Shown in pieces: positions 1 through 8,382 of a stretch of 64,000 nucleotides of DNA. The first letter of the stretch is position 1. Every line of letters starts with the position of its first letter. The notes beneath the pieces were generated by a model. The model saw only the letters and a list, made by a program, of their open reading frames with translations, made no database searches and was not told the origin of the DNA. The DNA comes from Candidatus Binatia bacterium (lineage in GTDB: Bacteria; Desulfobacterota; Binatia; UBA12015). The translations under genes were made by a program, and so were the position numbers. The DNA is taken from contig JAQWRY010000088.1 in NCBI GenBank assembly GCA_029243485.1, positions 91,221-155,220 of the forward strand. Direction: 5' to 3'.

Positions 1-93
1 CTGCCCGAGGCGCCGGCGGAGGGGCCCCAGCCCGCGCACACCGTGTCGGCGCTTTCGGAGATCCTCGGCCTAGTGAGCGTCGCGTCTAGTTGA
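1..93 (+). CDS. C-terminal end of an unidentified protein (partial)
   Basis: The frame is open from the first base and ends at a TGA at 91-93, giving 30 residues that finish ...EILGLVSVASS. The pattern G-P-x4-H-T-x3-L-x-E-I-L-G-L loosely resembles the C-terminus of CaiB/BaiF CoA-transferases, which would fit the acyl-CoA-rich neighbourhood, but the piece is far too short to assign. The rest of the gene lies before the window. It is followed 34 bases later by the DUF4126 gene on the same strand. Confidence 0.35.
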   Translation: MPEAPAEGPQPAHTVSALSEILGLVSVASS

Positions 94-127
94 CGAGCCC
101 GGGCAACGCAGGGAATCCTGTACGAGC

Positions 128-691
128 GTGAACGAGTTCTTGAGCATCTGCCTCGGTGTGGGGCTGGCGGCCGCGTGCGGGTTCCGGGTCTTCGTGCCGT
201 TTCTCGCTGTGAGCCTCGCGGCGCGCGGCGGCCTGGTCGCTCTCGCGCCCGACTTTCACTGGATCACGACCGATCCCGCGCTCGTCGCGTTCGGCGTGGC
301 GACGACGCTCGAGCTCCTCGCCTATCAAATCCCGTGGGTCGACAACGTGCTGGACACGGTGGCCTCGCCGGCGGCGGTCGTGGCGGGTGTTCTTCTGAGT
401 GCCTCGACGATCTCGGGCATGGATCCGAGTCTGCGATGGGGGTTGGCGCTCGTCGCAGGGGGCGGCATAGCCGGAATCTTCCAAGGGGCGACCGCGCTCG
501 CGCGCGTCGGGTCGACGCTCGGAACCGGCGGCCTCGCGAATCCTCTGCTGGGTCTGTTCGAGTCCGGAACCGCGATCCTCATGGTGCTGGTTGCGTTGTT
601 CCTACCGGTCGTCGCTCTCGTGGGCGTGATCGCCGGAACTGTCTTTGCCGTTCGTCGCCTGCTTGCACGGCGACGCGCCGTCGCGGCCTGA
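128..691 (+). CDS. DUF4126 family integral membrane protein
   Basis: The 187-residue protein is almost entirely hydrophobic, with about five predicted membrane segments: residues 5-33, 50-68, 82-100, 108-122 and 145-172. A short Arg-rich tail (RRLLARRRAVAA) follows. The N-terminal pattern S-I-C-L-G-V-G-L-A-A-A-C-G-F-R-V-F-V-P, the G-M-D-P-S motif and the overall length match the DUF4126 family of inner-membrane proteins, whose function is unknown. GTG at 128 is the first plausible start before the first hydrophobic helix. The 3' end overlaps the antisense tail of a truncated thioesterase gene by about 90 bases. Membrane location is confident; role is not. Confidence 0.8.
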   Translation: MNEFLSICLGVGLAAACGFRVFVPFLAVSLAARGGLVALAPDFHWITTDPALVAFGVATTLELLAYQIPWVDNVLDTVASPAAVVAGVLLSASTISGMDPSLRWGLALVAGGGIAGIFQGATALARVGSTLGTGGLANPLLGLFESGTAILMVLVALFLPVVALVGVIAGTVFAVRRLLARRRAVAA

Positions 692-1084
692 CGCCGGGCT
701 CCTCGCTACGACGTCGGGGCCCTCGACCGGTGTCATGAAGCTCGCGACGAGTTGCGCAAAAAGACGCCCGTCGTGCTGCACTTCGACGCGGCGGTGAGCG
801 ATTCGTCGCCCTTCGCGTGTCCGGTCGACGGCGAAAGTGATCGGTGTGTCGGCCGGGGCCGGCCGCAGGAAGTGCATGTGAAGCGAATGGGCAGGGCGGT
901 CCGGGCACGTGCGGGCGGCGGCAAGAGTCGCCAAGCCGAAGGTCTCGCCCCCGAACACGTGACCGTCGTGGTTGTTGGGTGAGGCGACGAAGCGGTCGTC
1001 GTCTTCGGCTCTTAGCTGAAGGAAGTCGTCCAAGGCCCTCGATCGGAGCGCGCACATGCGCAGGAAGTAGCGCGCCTTCGGCAC
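602..1084 (-). pseudogene. Truncated acyl-CoA thioesterase (TesB-like, first hotdog domain only)
   Basis: Residues about 18-120 match the N-terminal hotdog domain of acyl-CoA thioesterase II. The typical V-F-G-G-x-T ('NHDGHVFGGETFGLA'), then H-S-L-H-M-H-F-L-R-P ('AHSLHMHFLRPAPADTPITF') and R-R-V-E-V-Q-H-D-G motifs are present. TesB proteins normally run to about 285 residues with two hotdog folds. Here similarity stops near residue 120 and the frame continues as low-complexity, Asp/Ser-rich sequence antisense to the end of the DUF4126 gene. The second fold, which carries the catalytic Asp in family members, is missing. Either a deletion removed the 3' half or this is a single-domain derivative; I favour a decayed gene. 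Start could be GTG 1084 or the internal ATG nine codons later. Confidence 0.6.
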
Positions 1085-1110
1085 CAGTGTTCAGTCAGGA
1101 ACGCGTTTCT

Positions 1111-2040
1111 TCATTCGTTGGACGCGGCTGACCGTGATGCGGCCGGTGCCGCCTCGTGAACGACCTTCGCCCATCGGAAAGGCGAGGCCATGATCGAGGC
1201 GTAGCCCTTCGGGAAGTTGGGCAGGTCGGCGATGCCGATGTCGGTCGGCGGTTCGCGGTCGGCCGGGAGCCAGCGCGTCCCGAACACGATGTCCCAGAAG
1301 ATCAGGTTGCCGCCGTAGTTGTGGTTCGCCTCCTCGACGCTCGGAGAGTGATGCCACCGGTGTAGCTCGGCCATGCTGAACACCCAGTTGAGGGGACCGA
1401 TGCGACACGGGATGTTCGCGTGCTGATAGACGCCGTGGATGGCTGAGAACAGGCCGACCAAGGCGATCACAGGCCCGTCGGCACCGAGAACCACGAGTGG
1501 AACCAGTTTCCCGGGCCCGACGGCGAGAATGTCGATCGGATGAAAGCGGAGGGCGTTGAACCAGTACAGTCGCGTCGCGCTGTGGTGTGGGGCGTGGAAG
1601 CGCCACAGCCACGGAACCTCATGCATGGTGCGATGGGCCGTGTACTCGACGAGTTCGCCGAGCAGGAGCGCGGGCACCAGTTGCACGAGGAGCGGCCATT
1701 GGTCGGGCCAGACCTGGGCTCCGTAGGTAGCAGAAAGCCAGGTGGCCACGCTGATCGCGACGACGATGAACAGCGGCTGCGCGATCCCGTTCACGACCGC
1801 GTTGGTCAGGCCCAGGGCGATGTCCGCCTTGAGATCGCCGGTATCATGGCGCCACTCGGGATGGAGGGGGACGAGGCGCTCGAGAACGCCAATGAAGGCG
1901 TAGGAGGCGAGGATGATCAGGCCCGCGACGAGATCGGGCTCCGCACCGCGGTTCATGAAGAAGATCCCGCTGCCGATCCCGACGGTGATCGCCAAGGGAA
2001 ACGCGGTCCGGGCTACCAGCCGGCTGATGTTCTCTCGCAC
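1111..2040 (-). CDS. Sterol desaturase / fatty acid hydroxylase superfamily protein
   Basis: A 309-residue integral membrane di-iron oxygenase. The histidine clusters that bind the two irons are all visible: H-R-T-M-H near residue 138, H-A-P-H-H near 152, and H-x2-N-I plus H-R-W-H-H near 212-235. Four hydrophobic stretches surround them (about 12-30, 40-55, 85-105, 170-195). Family members hydroxylate or desaturate sterols, carotenoids or fatty-acyl chains at the cytoplasmic membrane using O2. The substrate cannot be told from sequence. It lies 9 bases downstream of a decayed RND efflux gene on the same strand, which is probably a coincidence created by deletion. Confidence 0.88.
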   Translation of the reverse strand: MRENISRLVARTAFPLAITVGIGSGIFFMNRGAEPDLVAGLIILASYAFIGVLERLVPLHPEWRHDTGDLKADIALGLTNAVVNGIAQPLFIVVAISVATWLSATYGAQVWPDQWPLLVQLVPALLLGELVEYTAHRTMHEVPWLWRFHAPHHSATRLYWFNALRFHPIDILAVGPGKLVPLVVLGADGPVIALVGLFSAIHGVYQHANIPCRIGPLNWVFSMAELHRWHHSPSVEEANHNYGGNLIFWDIVFGTRWLPADREPPTDIGIADLPNFPKGYASIMASPFRWAKVVHEAAPAASRSAASNE

Positions 2041-2049
2041 ACGCGAAGT

Positions 2050-3135
2050 CTAGCGAATGGCCTCGGCTTCGCCACCGCGCCATTCGACCCACTTCAGGTC
2101 CAGCACGAAGATCGTGTACAGGATCGGGACCAACAGAAGTTCGATGAAAGTCGCGAGCGAGAGGCCGCCGATCTGCGCGTAACAAAGCGGCTGCCACAGC
2201 GGCCCGCCGTGGGAGGCGAGGCAAATCCGCGCGAGAACGCTTGCGCCGACCGTGATCATCACTGGGCACAAGCGTTCGAGCCCGGCGTCGAGAAGTGCTT
2301 GGCGGACCGGCGCGATCGAGATCGCCATGATGCCGGCGAGCTGCCGAAATCCCTGACGCTGTTGCGCGAGTTCTCCGGCGAGTTGGATCTTGTAGCCGGG
2401 CGGTAAGGAGTTCTGCAGCTCCGTGATCTGGTCGAGGACAACGCGCCGGGCTGCGGGTAGGCGATCGCGGCGATCGTGCGGAACTGTTCGCGACGCCGGG
2501 AGCGCTTCTCAGGATCGCTTTGGTGTTCTCGCACAGGGCGCGCAGCGTCTGAGTGTCGACCTCTTCGCCGATGGCGTTGAGGTCGGCATGGCCCGAGATC
2601 TGGAAGGCGGTCGGGTGGGCGACTGGATTCGTTTCGAGCTGGCGGATTTGGACGATGGCGTCCGGGACGCGTGCCGAGACCGCTTCTTGCAGGGGCCCCA
2701 CCAAGGGAGGCGTGAACTTCTTGTCGAACACCTCGAGTAGGAGTTCTGCGTAGTTGTTCTGCGAAAGCTGTGGGGTGACCGCGCTCCAGAACCGAGGCCC
2801 GCCGCCGCCGACGAAGCTCGTAATGGATTTGAGAACCGGGGCTGCGTTTCCGTTCTCAGCGTTCTGCTTCCCGCAGCCCACCGCGATCTCGCGAACGATC
2901 TTCTCGACCTCGGTCGGAGCCGTGTTCGTCGCGGAAACCGGCGCGTCGCTGGGGGGAAGATGTCGACGTATGAGAGGTACTGCACGTCCTGCGGAAAGAA
3001 CGCCGTCGGGAGCGTCTTCCCGATCTCGAGGTCGACGGCATTCTCGAGTGTCAAGATCGGAGCGCTCGGCTCGAGCTGCGCCCCGGCGATTGCCGGGACG
3101 GCGACCAACAGAAAGACCAAGGCCGGACGACACAT
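2050..3135 (-). pseudogene. TolC-RND efflux operon remnant (fused, frameshifted and internally deleted)
   Basis: Reading the minus strand from 3135, the first ~35 codons look like the start of a TolC-type outer membrane factor: a signal peptide (MCRPALVFLLVAVPAIAGA) then P-I-L-T-L-E-N-A-V. Without a stop this runs into RND permease sequence (K-T-L-P-T-A-F-F-P-Q-D). A frame change near 2950 leads into the periplasmic porter domain (S-D-A-P-V-S-A-T-N-T-A-P-T-E-V-E-K, then F-V-G-G-G-G-P-R-F-W). Another break near 2490 leads to L-P-P-G-Y-K-I-Q-L-A-G-E, directly followed by the last transmembrane hairpin (G-G-P-L-W-Q-P-L, V-P-I-L-Y-T-I-F-V-L-D). At least two frameshifts and three deletions are needed, so no functional pump can be made. 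A complete RND permease would need over 3 kb. Confidence 0.75.
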
Positions 3136-3299
3136 CCTACACCACCTGCCCGGCGGCCAGATTGGCCCGCGGCCACGTAGAGTCCAAAGCCTCGCAAATC
3201 AACCACGCAGATGTTTCCGGGGGCTGCACCGCTGCCCTTTAATGGTTAGGGACAGTGTTCTTCCGGGGCGGTCTCTCGCGATGCCTTTGCCCCCATCTC

Positions 3300-3305
3300 A
3301 AGGAG
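3300..3305 (+). promoter_or_regulatory. Ribosome binding site setting the thiolase-like start
   Basis: AAGGAG lies 8 bases before the GTG at 3314. The in-frame ATG at 3281 has no comparable site, so the GTG is preferred. Confidence 0.7.
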
Positions 3306-3313
3306 ATTCTGAC

Positions 3314-4825
3314 GTGAGTGACGATCGTACACCCGTTCTGGTTGGCACCGGGCAACTCGTAGAGCGCAACGTAGATCCGAAGGAGGCGATCGAGCCCCTC
3401 CTTATGCTCGAACAGTGCGCGAAGGCAGCGGCCGCGGATGCCGGTGCCGGAGAAAACCTCTTGCGCTCGATCGACACCCTCGCGGTCCTGAACGTCGCCG
3501 GTTGGCAGGCCCGAAACCCGGCGCAGATCGTCGGCGAGAAGCTGGGCTCGAATCCCACCCATACCTTCACGAGCGAGATGGGTGGTCAGATCGGCGTCAC
3601 GGCGACGAACCTCATCGCCGAGCGCATCACAAAGGGCGAGACCAAGATCTCCTACATCTGCGGTGCGAACAACATGCGCACGCTGATGAAGGCTGGCGGT
3701 CTCGGCATCGATCTGAACTGGACGGTTGGCGGCACTTCGGATCCCGAGATGATCGGTATTGCGAAGAACGGCAGCTCGGACCTCGAGGGCAAGTACGGCA
3801 TGGTCATGCCGCCGGACATCTATCCGATGTTCGAGAACGCGATGCGAGCTTCGCGGGGCCTGGACCTCGAGACGCACAAGAAGTCGATGGGCGATCTCTT
3901 CACGAAGTTCACGGACGTCGCCGCCGCGAACCCGTATGCGTGGTTCCCGACGGCGCGCAGCTCCGAGGAGCTGACGACCGCCACGCCGACCAATCGCATG
4001 ATCGCGTTCCCCTACACGAAGTACCTGAACGCCGTGCTCAATACGGACCAGGCGGCCGGCTATTTCCTGATGTCCGTCGAAGCGGCGAAGTCGCTCGGCA
4101 TCTCGCCGGATCGTTGGCTGTACTGGTGGGGCGGAGCGAAGTCGCAGGAAGAGGCGTGGTATCCCACGTCGCGTCCCAACTTCGCTGAGTGTCCCGCAAT
4201 GCTCGATACGCACACGGCGGCCCTCGGCAACGCGGGTGTAACCGTCAACGACATCGACCGTTTCGATTTCTACAGCTGCTTCCCTGTCGCGGTCGAGATG
4301 GCCCTCAAGAACCTGAACATCTCCGAGGACGACCCGCGTGGCTTCACAGTGACGGGCGGACTTCCCTACGGCGGCGGCCCGGCCAGCGGCTACACCTTGC
4401 ACTCGGTCGCGACGATGGCGGATCGCCTCCGCGAGACGCCGGGTAAGAAGGGGTTGGTCACGGGGAATGGCTGGTACCTGACGAAGCACTCCGCGAGTGT
4501 CTGGTCGACGGAGCCGAAGCCCGGTGCCCTTCCGACCGCGCAGATGCCGGAGAAGCGCGCCTCGGCCGACGTGGCCACGACGCCTCTCGAAGTCGCCGAG
4601 GATTGCACCGGCGGCGGCACGATCGAGACGTACACCGCGGTCTACGATCGCGCAGGTGCTCCCGAGCGAGGGATCATCGCGGGTCGCAGCGACGACGGGC
4701 GACGGTTCGTAGCCAACACGCCCGGGGACAAGGATCTTCTTCTCGATCTCGTCTCGAAGGAGGGCGTCGGTCGCAAGGGCTCCCTTTCGGTCGACGGCGG
4801 GATGCAGATCTTCACGCCGAGTTGA
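3314..4825 (+). CDS. Thiolase-like acetyl-CoA acetyltransferase family protein
   Basis: A 503-residue protein of the thiolase fold, SCP2-thiolase/acetyl-CoA acetyltransferase-like branch. It opens with the family signature T-P-V-L-V-G-T-G-Q. It carries the C-terminal block D-F-Y-S-C-F-P followed by G-G-L-P-Y-G-G-G-P-A-S-G-Y and a late T-K-H-S-A-S-V. The classical N-terminal nucleophile Cys is not evident: the corresponding stretch reads S-E-M-G-G-Q-I-G-V-T, so thiolytic activity is uncertain. Related proteins of this length are common in actinobacterial and deltaproteobacterial lipid-degradation loci. The start is GTG 3314, placed 8 bases after AAGGAG. It is a monocistronic-looking gene followed by an inverted repeat. 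Confidence 0.82.
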   Translation: MSDDRTPVLVGTGQLVERNVDPKEAIEPLLMLEQCAKAAAADAGAGENLLRSIDTLAVLNVAGWQARNPAQIVGEKLGSNPTHTFTSEMGGQIGVTATNLIAERITKGETKISYICGANNMRTLMKAGGLGIDLNWTVGGTSDPEMIGIAKNGSSDLEGKYGMVMPPDIYPMFENAMRASRGLDLETHKKSMGDLFTKFTDVAAANPYAWFPTARSSEELTTATPTNRMIAFPYTKYLNAVLNTDQAAGYFLMSVEAAKSLGISPDRWLYWWGGAKSQEEAWYPTSRPNFAECPAMLDTHTAALGNAGVTVNDIDRFDFYSCFPVAVEMALKNLNISEDDPRGFTVTGGLPYGGGPASGYTLHSVATMADRLRETPGKKGLVTGNGWYLTKHSASVWSTEPKPGALPTAQMPEKRASADVATTPLEVAEDCTGGGTIETYTAVYDRAGAPERGIIAGRSDDGRRFVANTPGDKDLLLDLVSKEGVGRKGSLSVDGGMQIFTPS

Positions 4826-4837
4826 GCGCGCGCGTGG

Positions 4838-4861
4838 CAGCGCAGTGACCGGCCTGCGCTG
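4838..4861 (+). terminator. Inverted repeat after the thiolase-like gene
   Basis: CAGCGCAG (4838-4845) can pair with CTGCGCTG (4854-4861) across an 8-base loop, 12 bases after the stop codon. No T-run follows, so it may be a Rho-dependent pause or mRNA 3'-end hairpin rather than a classical intrinsic terminator. Confidence 0.4.
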
Positions 4862-4893
4862 ACGAGCAAACTGAATCGTAGTACAAGGGCCGC

Positions 4894-5577
4894 ATGGCGT
4901 ACCTAGCGCTTGCGGCCCTTTACTTTCTCGGAATCCACATCTTCGTGTCCGGCAGTCGCCTGCGCGACACGATCACGGCACGTACGGGAGAGCAGGGCTT
5001 CCTCGGCCTGTTTTCCTCGCTCTCGCTCGTCGGGATCGTCTGGGTCGGATGGGCTTACGCGGCCGCGCCGGCGATCACGCTCTGGGCTTCGCCGTTGTGG
5101 TTCCGGCCCCTCGCGTTGGTTCTCGTTCTGGTGGCCGGGATTCTGGTGGTGGTCGGCGTCACGACGCCCAGCCCGACCGCCACCGGGTTCGACTTCGTGT
5201 GGGATCAAGAGGAGCCGGCCACCGGGATTCTGCGGATCACCCGGCATCCGTTCCTAGTCGGCGTGGCACTGTGGGGCGCGACGCATCTGATCGCATCCGG
5301 GGATGCGGCCGGCACCACCCTCTTCGGAACCATGCTCCTGCTCGGACTGGTCGGCCCGGGCCTGATCGACCGGAAGCGGTCGCGCCGACTCGGTGCGCAG
5401 TGGGAGTCGGTCGCCGCGGTGACGTCGGTCGTGCCGTTCGCAGCGATCCTGCAGGGCCGCAATCGCTTCGTCGCATCCGAGATCGGCGTGTGGCGTCCAG
5501 CGGCGGCGTGCGCGGCCTACGCGATCCTGCTCGGCGCGCATGCCTGGCTGTTCGGCGTGAACCCGCTTTCGTTCTGA
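4894..5577 (+). CDS. NnrU-like membrane protein
   Basis: A 227-residue polytopic membrane protein with about six hydrophobic segments (residues 1-19, 35-58, 68-90, 118-134, 138-155, 198-220). The features F-L-G-I-H-I-F-V-S-G-S-R-L-R near the N-terminus and I-L-R-I-T-R-H-P-F-L-V-G at about residues 109-120 are typical of the NnrU family. This family is named from denitrification loci and is related to 15-cis-zeta-carotene isomerase (Z-ISO). No denitrification genes are nearby, so a role in nitric oxide metabolism cannot be assumed. ATG at 4894. Confidence 0.82.
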   Translation: MAYLALAALYFLGIHIFVSGSRLRDTITARTGEQGFLGLFSSLSLVGIVWVGWAYAAAPAITLWASPLWFRPLALVLVLVAGILVVVGVTTPSPTATGFDFVWDQEEPATGILRITRHPFLVGVALWGATHLIASGDAAGTTLFGTMLLLGLVGPGLIDRKRSRRLGAQWESVAAVTSVVPFAAILQGRNRFVASEIGVWRPAAACAAYAILLGAHAWLFGVNPLSF

Positions 5578-5601
5578 GCCGGAGCGCTTTGCGATGGGGC
5601 G

Positions 5602-6201
5602 CTACGTCGTCGCCAAGCCGAATTCGGTCAGGCGTTCTTCCAGGAGCGGGATCCGGTCGTGGCCCCAGAACGGTTCCCCGCGGACGACGAAGATCGGGAC
5701 GCCGAAGATGTGATCCTCCTCGGCCTCTCTCGCCGCCGCCTCGAGCCGAGCGGGGCCGTCGCCGGTCATGAATTGCCGGTATCCGTCCGCGGAGCCACCG
5801 ACCTCGGCGATCAGTACGGCGATCTCGTCTTCGACGTCGAGTTCGAGACGATGCTCGAAGAACCGCTTGAAGGCTTGCTCGCTGTAGGCGCGGAAGTAGC
5901 CTTCCTGTATCGCGTAGAAGCCGCCGATCAACGCGGGCGTCGTGTCGTAGATCTTCCGCGGCCCGCGGATCATGAAGCCACCGCGGCGGTTCGCCCAGCG
6001 ACGGACGTCCATGTACGAGTAGCGCGCCTTCCACTCGGAGTTTTGGCTGCGCTCGCCCTTCCCCTTGATGCGAAGCTGGTACGGGAGCCAGCGAAGATCG
6101 ACGGCGTACTTCTCCTCCAACGCAAAAGCCGGCTCGACCGCGATGTAGGCGTAAGGGCTCTTGTAGTCGATGTAGACCTTGACTTCTTCGCAGTCAGGCA
6201 T
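5602..6201 (-). CDS. DsbA-family / 2-hydroxychromene-2-carboxylate isomerase-like protein
   Basis: A 199-residue thioredoxin-fold protein. The N-terminus V-Y-I-D-Y-K-S-P-Y-A-Y-I matches the 2-hydroxychromene-2-carboxylate isomerase/kappa-GST branch, where Ser replaces the CxxC disulfide centre of DsbA. An alpha-helical insertion (about 60-145) and the C-terminal G-V-P-I-F-V-V-R-G-E-P-F-W-G-H-D-R motif with its cis-Pro are present. Members are glutathione-dependent isomerases in aromatic degradation or general oxidoreductases; it carries no signal peptide and should be cytoplasmic. It is the last gene of a minus-strand pair with the small membrane protein 33 bases upstream. Confidence 0.8.
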   Translation of the reverse strand: MPDCEEVKVYIDYKSPYAYIAVEPAFALEEKYAVDLRWLPYQLRIKGKGERSQNSEWKARYSYMDVRRWANRRGGFMIRGPRKIYDTTPALIGGFYAIQEGYFRAYSEQAFKRFFEHRLELDVEDEIAVLIAEVGGSADGYRQFMTGDGPARLEAAAREAEEDHIFGVPIFVVRGEPFWGHDRIPLLEERLTEFGLATT

Positions 6202-6234
6202 GCGCTGGAGCCTAGCAGGAGGCGCCGCGTTCGC

Positions 6235-6663
6235 TTACCGGCCCGGCGGACGATGCTGGGCGTGCGGGCCGAACCGCGCGACGGCGTCGTTCTTCTCCAC
6301 GATCTCAGCGCAGAGAGTGAGCACGGCTTCGTCGGACAGGCTGTCGGCCTGTTCGGAGTACGTCGGATCGCCGGCGAAGACAGCGGCGGCGCGCACCGCG
6401 TGGCGCGCTTCGTCGGGCGAGCGCGCATGACGAAGTCGTGCCAGGACCTCGGCCCGCGTGCCGTCTACGAGCGCGCGAATCCGCGTCGAAGCCTGGAACG
6501 CGACGAGGCCCCCGACGGTCATCCCGAGGACGGCCAGTCCGAGGAGCTGGCCGTTTGGCTCGTCCCCGCCGAACGCGAGGAGCAGGGCGAACGCGAGGAG
6601 TGGGAACCCCAGACCGGCCGTCCAGGCGAGGCCTGTGATCGCCGCGGCGAGGCCGGGGCTCAT
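6235..6663 (-). CDS. Small two-TM membrane protein of unknown function
   Basis: A 142-residue protein with two hydrophobic helices (residues 5-30 and 40-57), followed by a charged cytoplasmic-type region rich in Arg, Ala and Glu (R-A-L-V-D-G-T-R-A-E-V-L-A-R-L). No family is recognised. It lies directly upstream of the DsbA-like gene on the same strand and may be cotranscribed with it. The start codon at 6663 is the first Met before the membrane helix. Confidence 0.55.
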   Translation of the reverse strand: MSPGLAAAITGLAWTAGLGFPLLAFALLLAFGGDEPNGQLLGLAVLGMTVGGLVAFQASTRIRALVDGTRAEVLARLRHARSPDEARHAVRAAAVFAGDPTYSEQADSLSDEAVLTLCAEIVEKNDAVARFGPHAQHRPPGR

Positions 6664-6931
6664 GCGGTCGCCTCCATTGCCTCCGAGGTATCATCCGTGC
6701 CCGGGCGAGCCATAGTCACGATTCGGCCTTCGACCGAGAACGGTGGGACGCTCGTTCGACTTTGCAGCGGCTCCTGACGTCGGGGTTAAAAGGGAGGCAC
6801 CAGACCCGAATGAAAGTGGATCCCGCTACGATTCTCGAGTTCCTGAAAGGGTCCGATTCGAGCTTCTGACATTCCATGCTGTTGGAGAACCAGTATCGAT
6901 CGGGTCGGCGAATCGATAGAGTAGCTGCCCC
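6664..6931. other. Intergenic region with an AT-richer patch
   Basis: Divergent spacer between the small membrane protein and the MATE gene. Bases about 6780-6930 are less GC-rich than the neighbours and include GAGGCACCAGACCC (6793-6806) followed by a 19-codon open stretch from the ATG at 6810. I recognise no gene in it. The promoters of both flanking genes must lie here. Confidence 0.4.
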
Positions 6932-8326
6932 GTGCCGACTCCAAGCGCCGCAACCGCCCGAGCCTTGCCGCGCCTGACTGTGGCGGCGCTTCGTGCGGAG
7001 TTGCGCCCGTTGCTGACGCTGGCCGGGCCGGTGATTGTCTCCGAGCTCGGCTGGATGGCGATGGGGCTCGTCGACACCGCGATGGTCGGTCGCGTGAGCC
7101 CCGAGGCGATCGGCGCGGTCTCCGTCGGCTCCCACACCTACTTCGTTGCCGCGATGTTCGGGATGGGAATCCTGCTCGGCCTCGACCCGCTCGTGTCCCA
7201 GGCTTGGGGCGCCGGGCGGAAGGGGGAGGCCCATCGGGGCCTTGTCCAGGGCGTGTATCTGAGCGTCGCGGTGGGTGTGGCCCTGATGATCTTGTTGTGG
7301 GAGGGCAACCGGCACCTCGCGCTCCTCGGGATCGACGCGGCGGTCTTGCCCGATGCGATGGCCTACATGGAGGTCGTTACGTGGGGCCTCGTGCCTCTTC
7401 TGCTGTTCGCGGCGGTGCGGCGGTACCTGCAGGGCATGGGCATCGTGCGTCCGGTCATGGGAGTCGTGCTGGTCGCGAACGTCGTGAACGCGTTTGCGAA
7501 CTGGGTGCTGATCTTCGGTCACCTCGGTTCGCCGGCGATGGGTGCGGTGGGCTCGGCCTGGGCGACGACGATTTCGCGGTTCTTCATGGTGGCGGTGCTC
7601 GCGGGATTTACCTACGTCCACGCGCGTCGGAGCGGATCGGGACTCGTGCACGTCTCGTGGCGTCCCGACTTGAGGATCCTGCGGTACATCGTGACCCTGG
7701 GTATCCCCGCGGCGCTGCAACTCACGCTCGAAGGCGGAGTGTTCACCGCGGCCACGCTCCTCGCCGCTCGCCTGGATCCGGTCGCGCTCGCCGCGCATCA
7801 GATTGCCCTCGGCGCCGCGGCCTTCGCGTTCATGGTCCCACTCGCGGTCTCCTCGGCCGGGGCCGTGCGCGTTGGGCAATCCCTTGGGGCGTCTGATCCG
7901 GACGGGGCCGGGGTGGCGGGGTGGTCGGCGTTGCTCGCCGGCGGGGCGTTCATGTCGCTCTCCGCCATCGCGTTCCTCGTTGTGCCGCGATCGATCATGG
8001 CTGTGTTCACTAATGAGTCCGCCGTGATTGCCGTCGGTGTGGGCCTGCTGCGGATCGCGGCCGCATTCCAACTCTTCGACGGTGTTCAGATCGTCGCGAC
8101 CGGCGTTCTGCGCGGTTCGGGCGATACGCGCACGTCCATGCTCACGTCCGTGGTCGCCTACTGGGTGATCGGCCTGCCACTCGCATGGGTTCTCTGCTTC
8201 ACTCTGGATTTCGGCGTCGACGGGCTGTGGATGGGGCTGACAAGCGGTCTCGTCTTCGCCGCCTTTGCGCTCGTGACGGCCTGGACGCGTCGCACGCGCA
8301 GGCTGCCCGAACTCGCCGGGGTCTGA
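6932..8326 (+). CDS. MATE family efflux transporter
   Basis: A 464-residue protein with twelve predicted membrane helices in two similar halves. The hallmark start of helix 1 (T-L-A-G-P-V-I-V-S-E-L-G-W-M-A-M-G-L-V-D-T-A-M-V-G-R split over residues 29-54) and R-Y-L-Q-G-M-G in the first half identify the MATE/NorM family. The second half repeats this with G-V-L-R-G-S-G-D-T-R-T. Such proteins export cationic drugs or metabolites using Na+ or H+ gradients across the inner membrane. GTG at 6932 is used as start; a good ribosome site is not obvious. Confidence 0.9.
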   Translation: MPTPSAATARALPRLTVAALRAELRPLLTLAGPVIVSELGWMAMGLVDTAMVGRVSPEAIGAVSVGSHTYFVAAMFGMGILLGLDPLVSQAWGAGRKGEAHRGLVQGVYLSVAVGVALMILLWEGNRHLALLGIDAAVLPDAMAYMEVVTWGLVPLLLFAAVRRYLQGMGIVRPVMGVVLVANVVNAFANWVLIFGHLGSPAMGAVGSAWATTISRFFMVAVLAGFTYVHARRSGSGLVHVSWRPDLRILRYIVTLGIPAALQLTLEGGVFTAATLLAARLDPVALAAHQIALGAAAFAFMVPLAVSSAGAVRVGQSLGASDPDGAGVAGWSALLAGGAFMSLSAIAFLVVPRSIMAVFTNESAVIAVGVGLLRIAAAFQLFDGVQIVATGVLRGSGDTRTSMLTSVVAYWVIGLPLAWVLCFTLDFGVDGLWMGLTSGLVFAAFALVTAWTRRTRRLPELAGV

Positions 8327-8370
8327 TCCCTCGTCGGGGCGGCGCGCGGCGTGGTAGGCTCGGCGGCGGC

Positions 8371-8377
8371 AAGGAGG
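8371..8377 (+). promoter_or_regulatory. Ribosome binding site setting the SDR start
   Basis: AAGGAGG lies 5 bases before GTG 8383. An ATG at 8381 overlaps it but is immediately followed by TGA out of frame, so GTG 8383 is the start. Confidence 0.75.
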
Positions 8378-8382
8378 AATAT

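Noticed and set aside
1844-3133. A 429-codon open frame on the minus strand in the RND remnant
   Set aside because: Only its middle part resembles RND permease; the rest is antisense or out-of-frame sequence, and it runs into the desaturase gene. It is covered by the pseudogene call.
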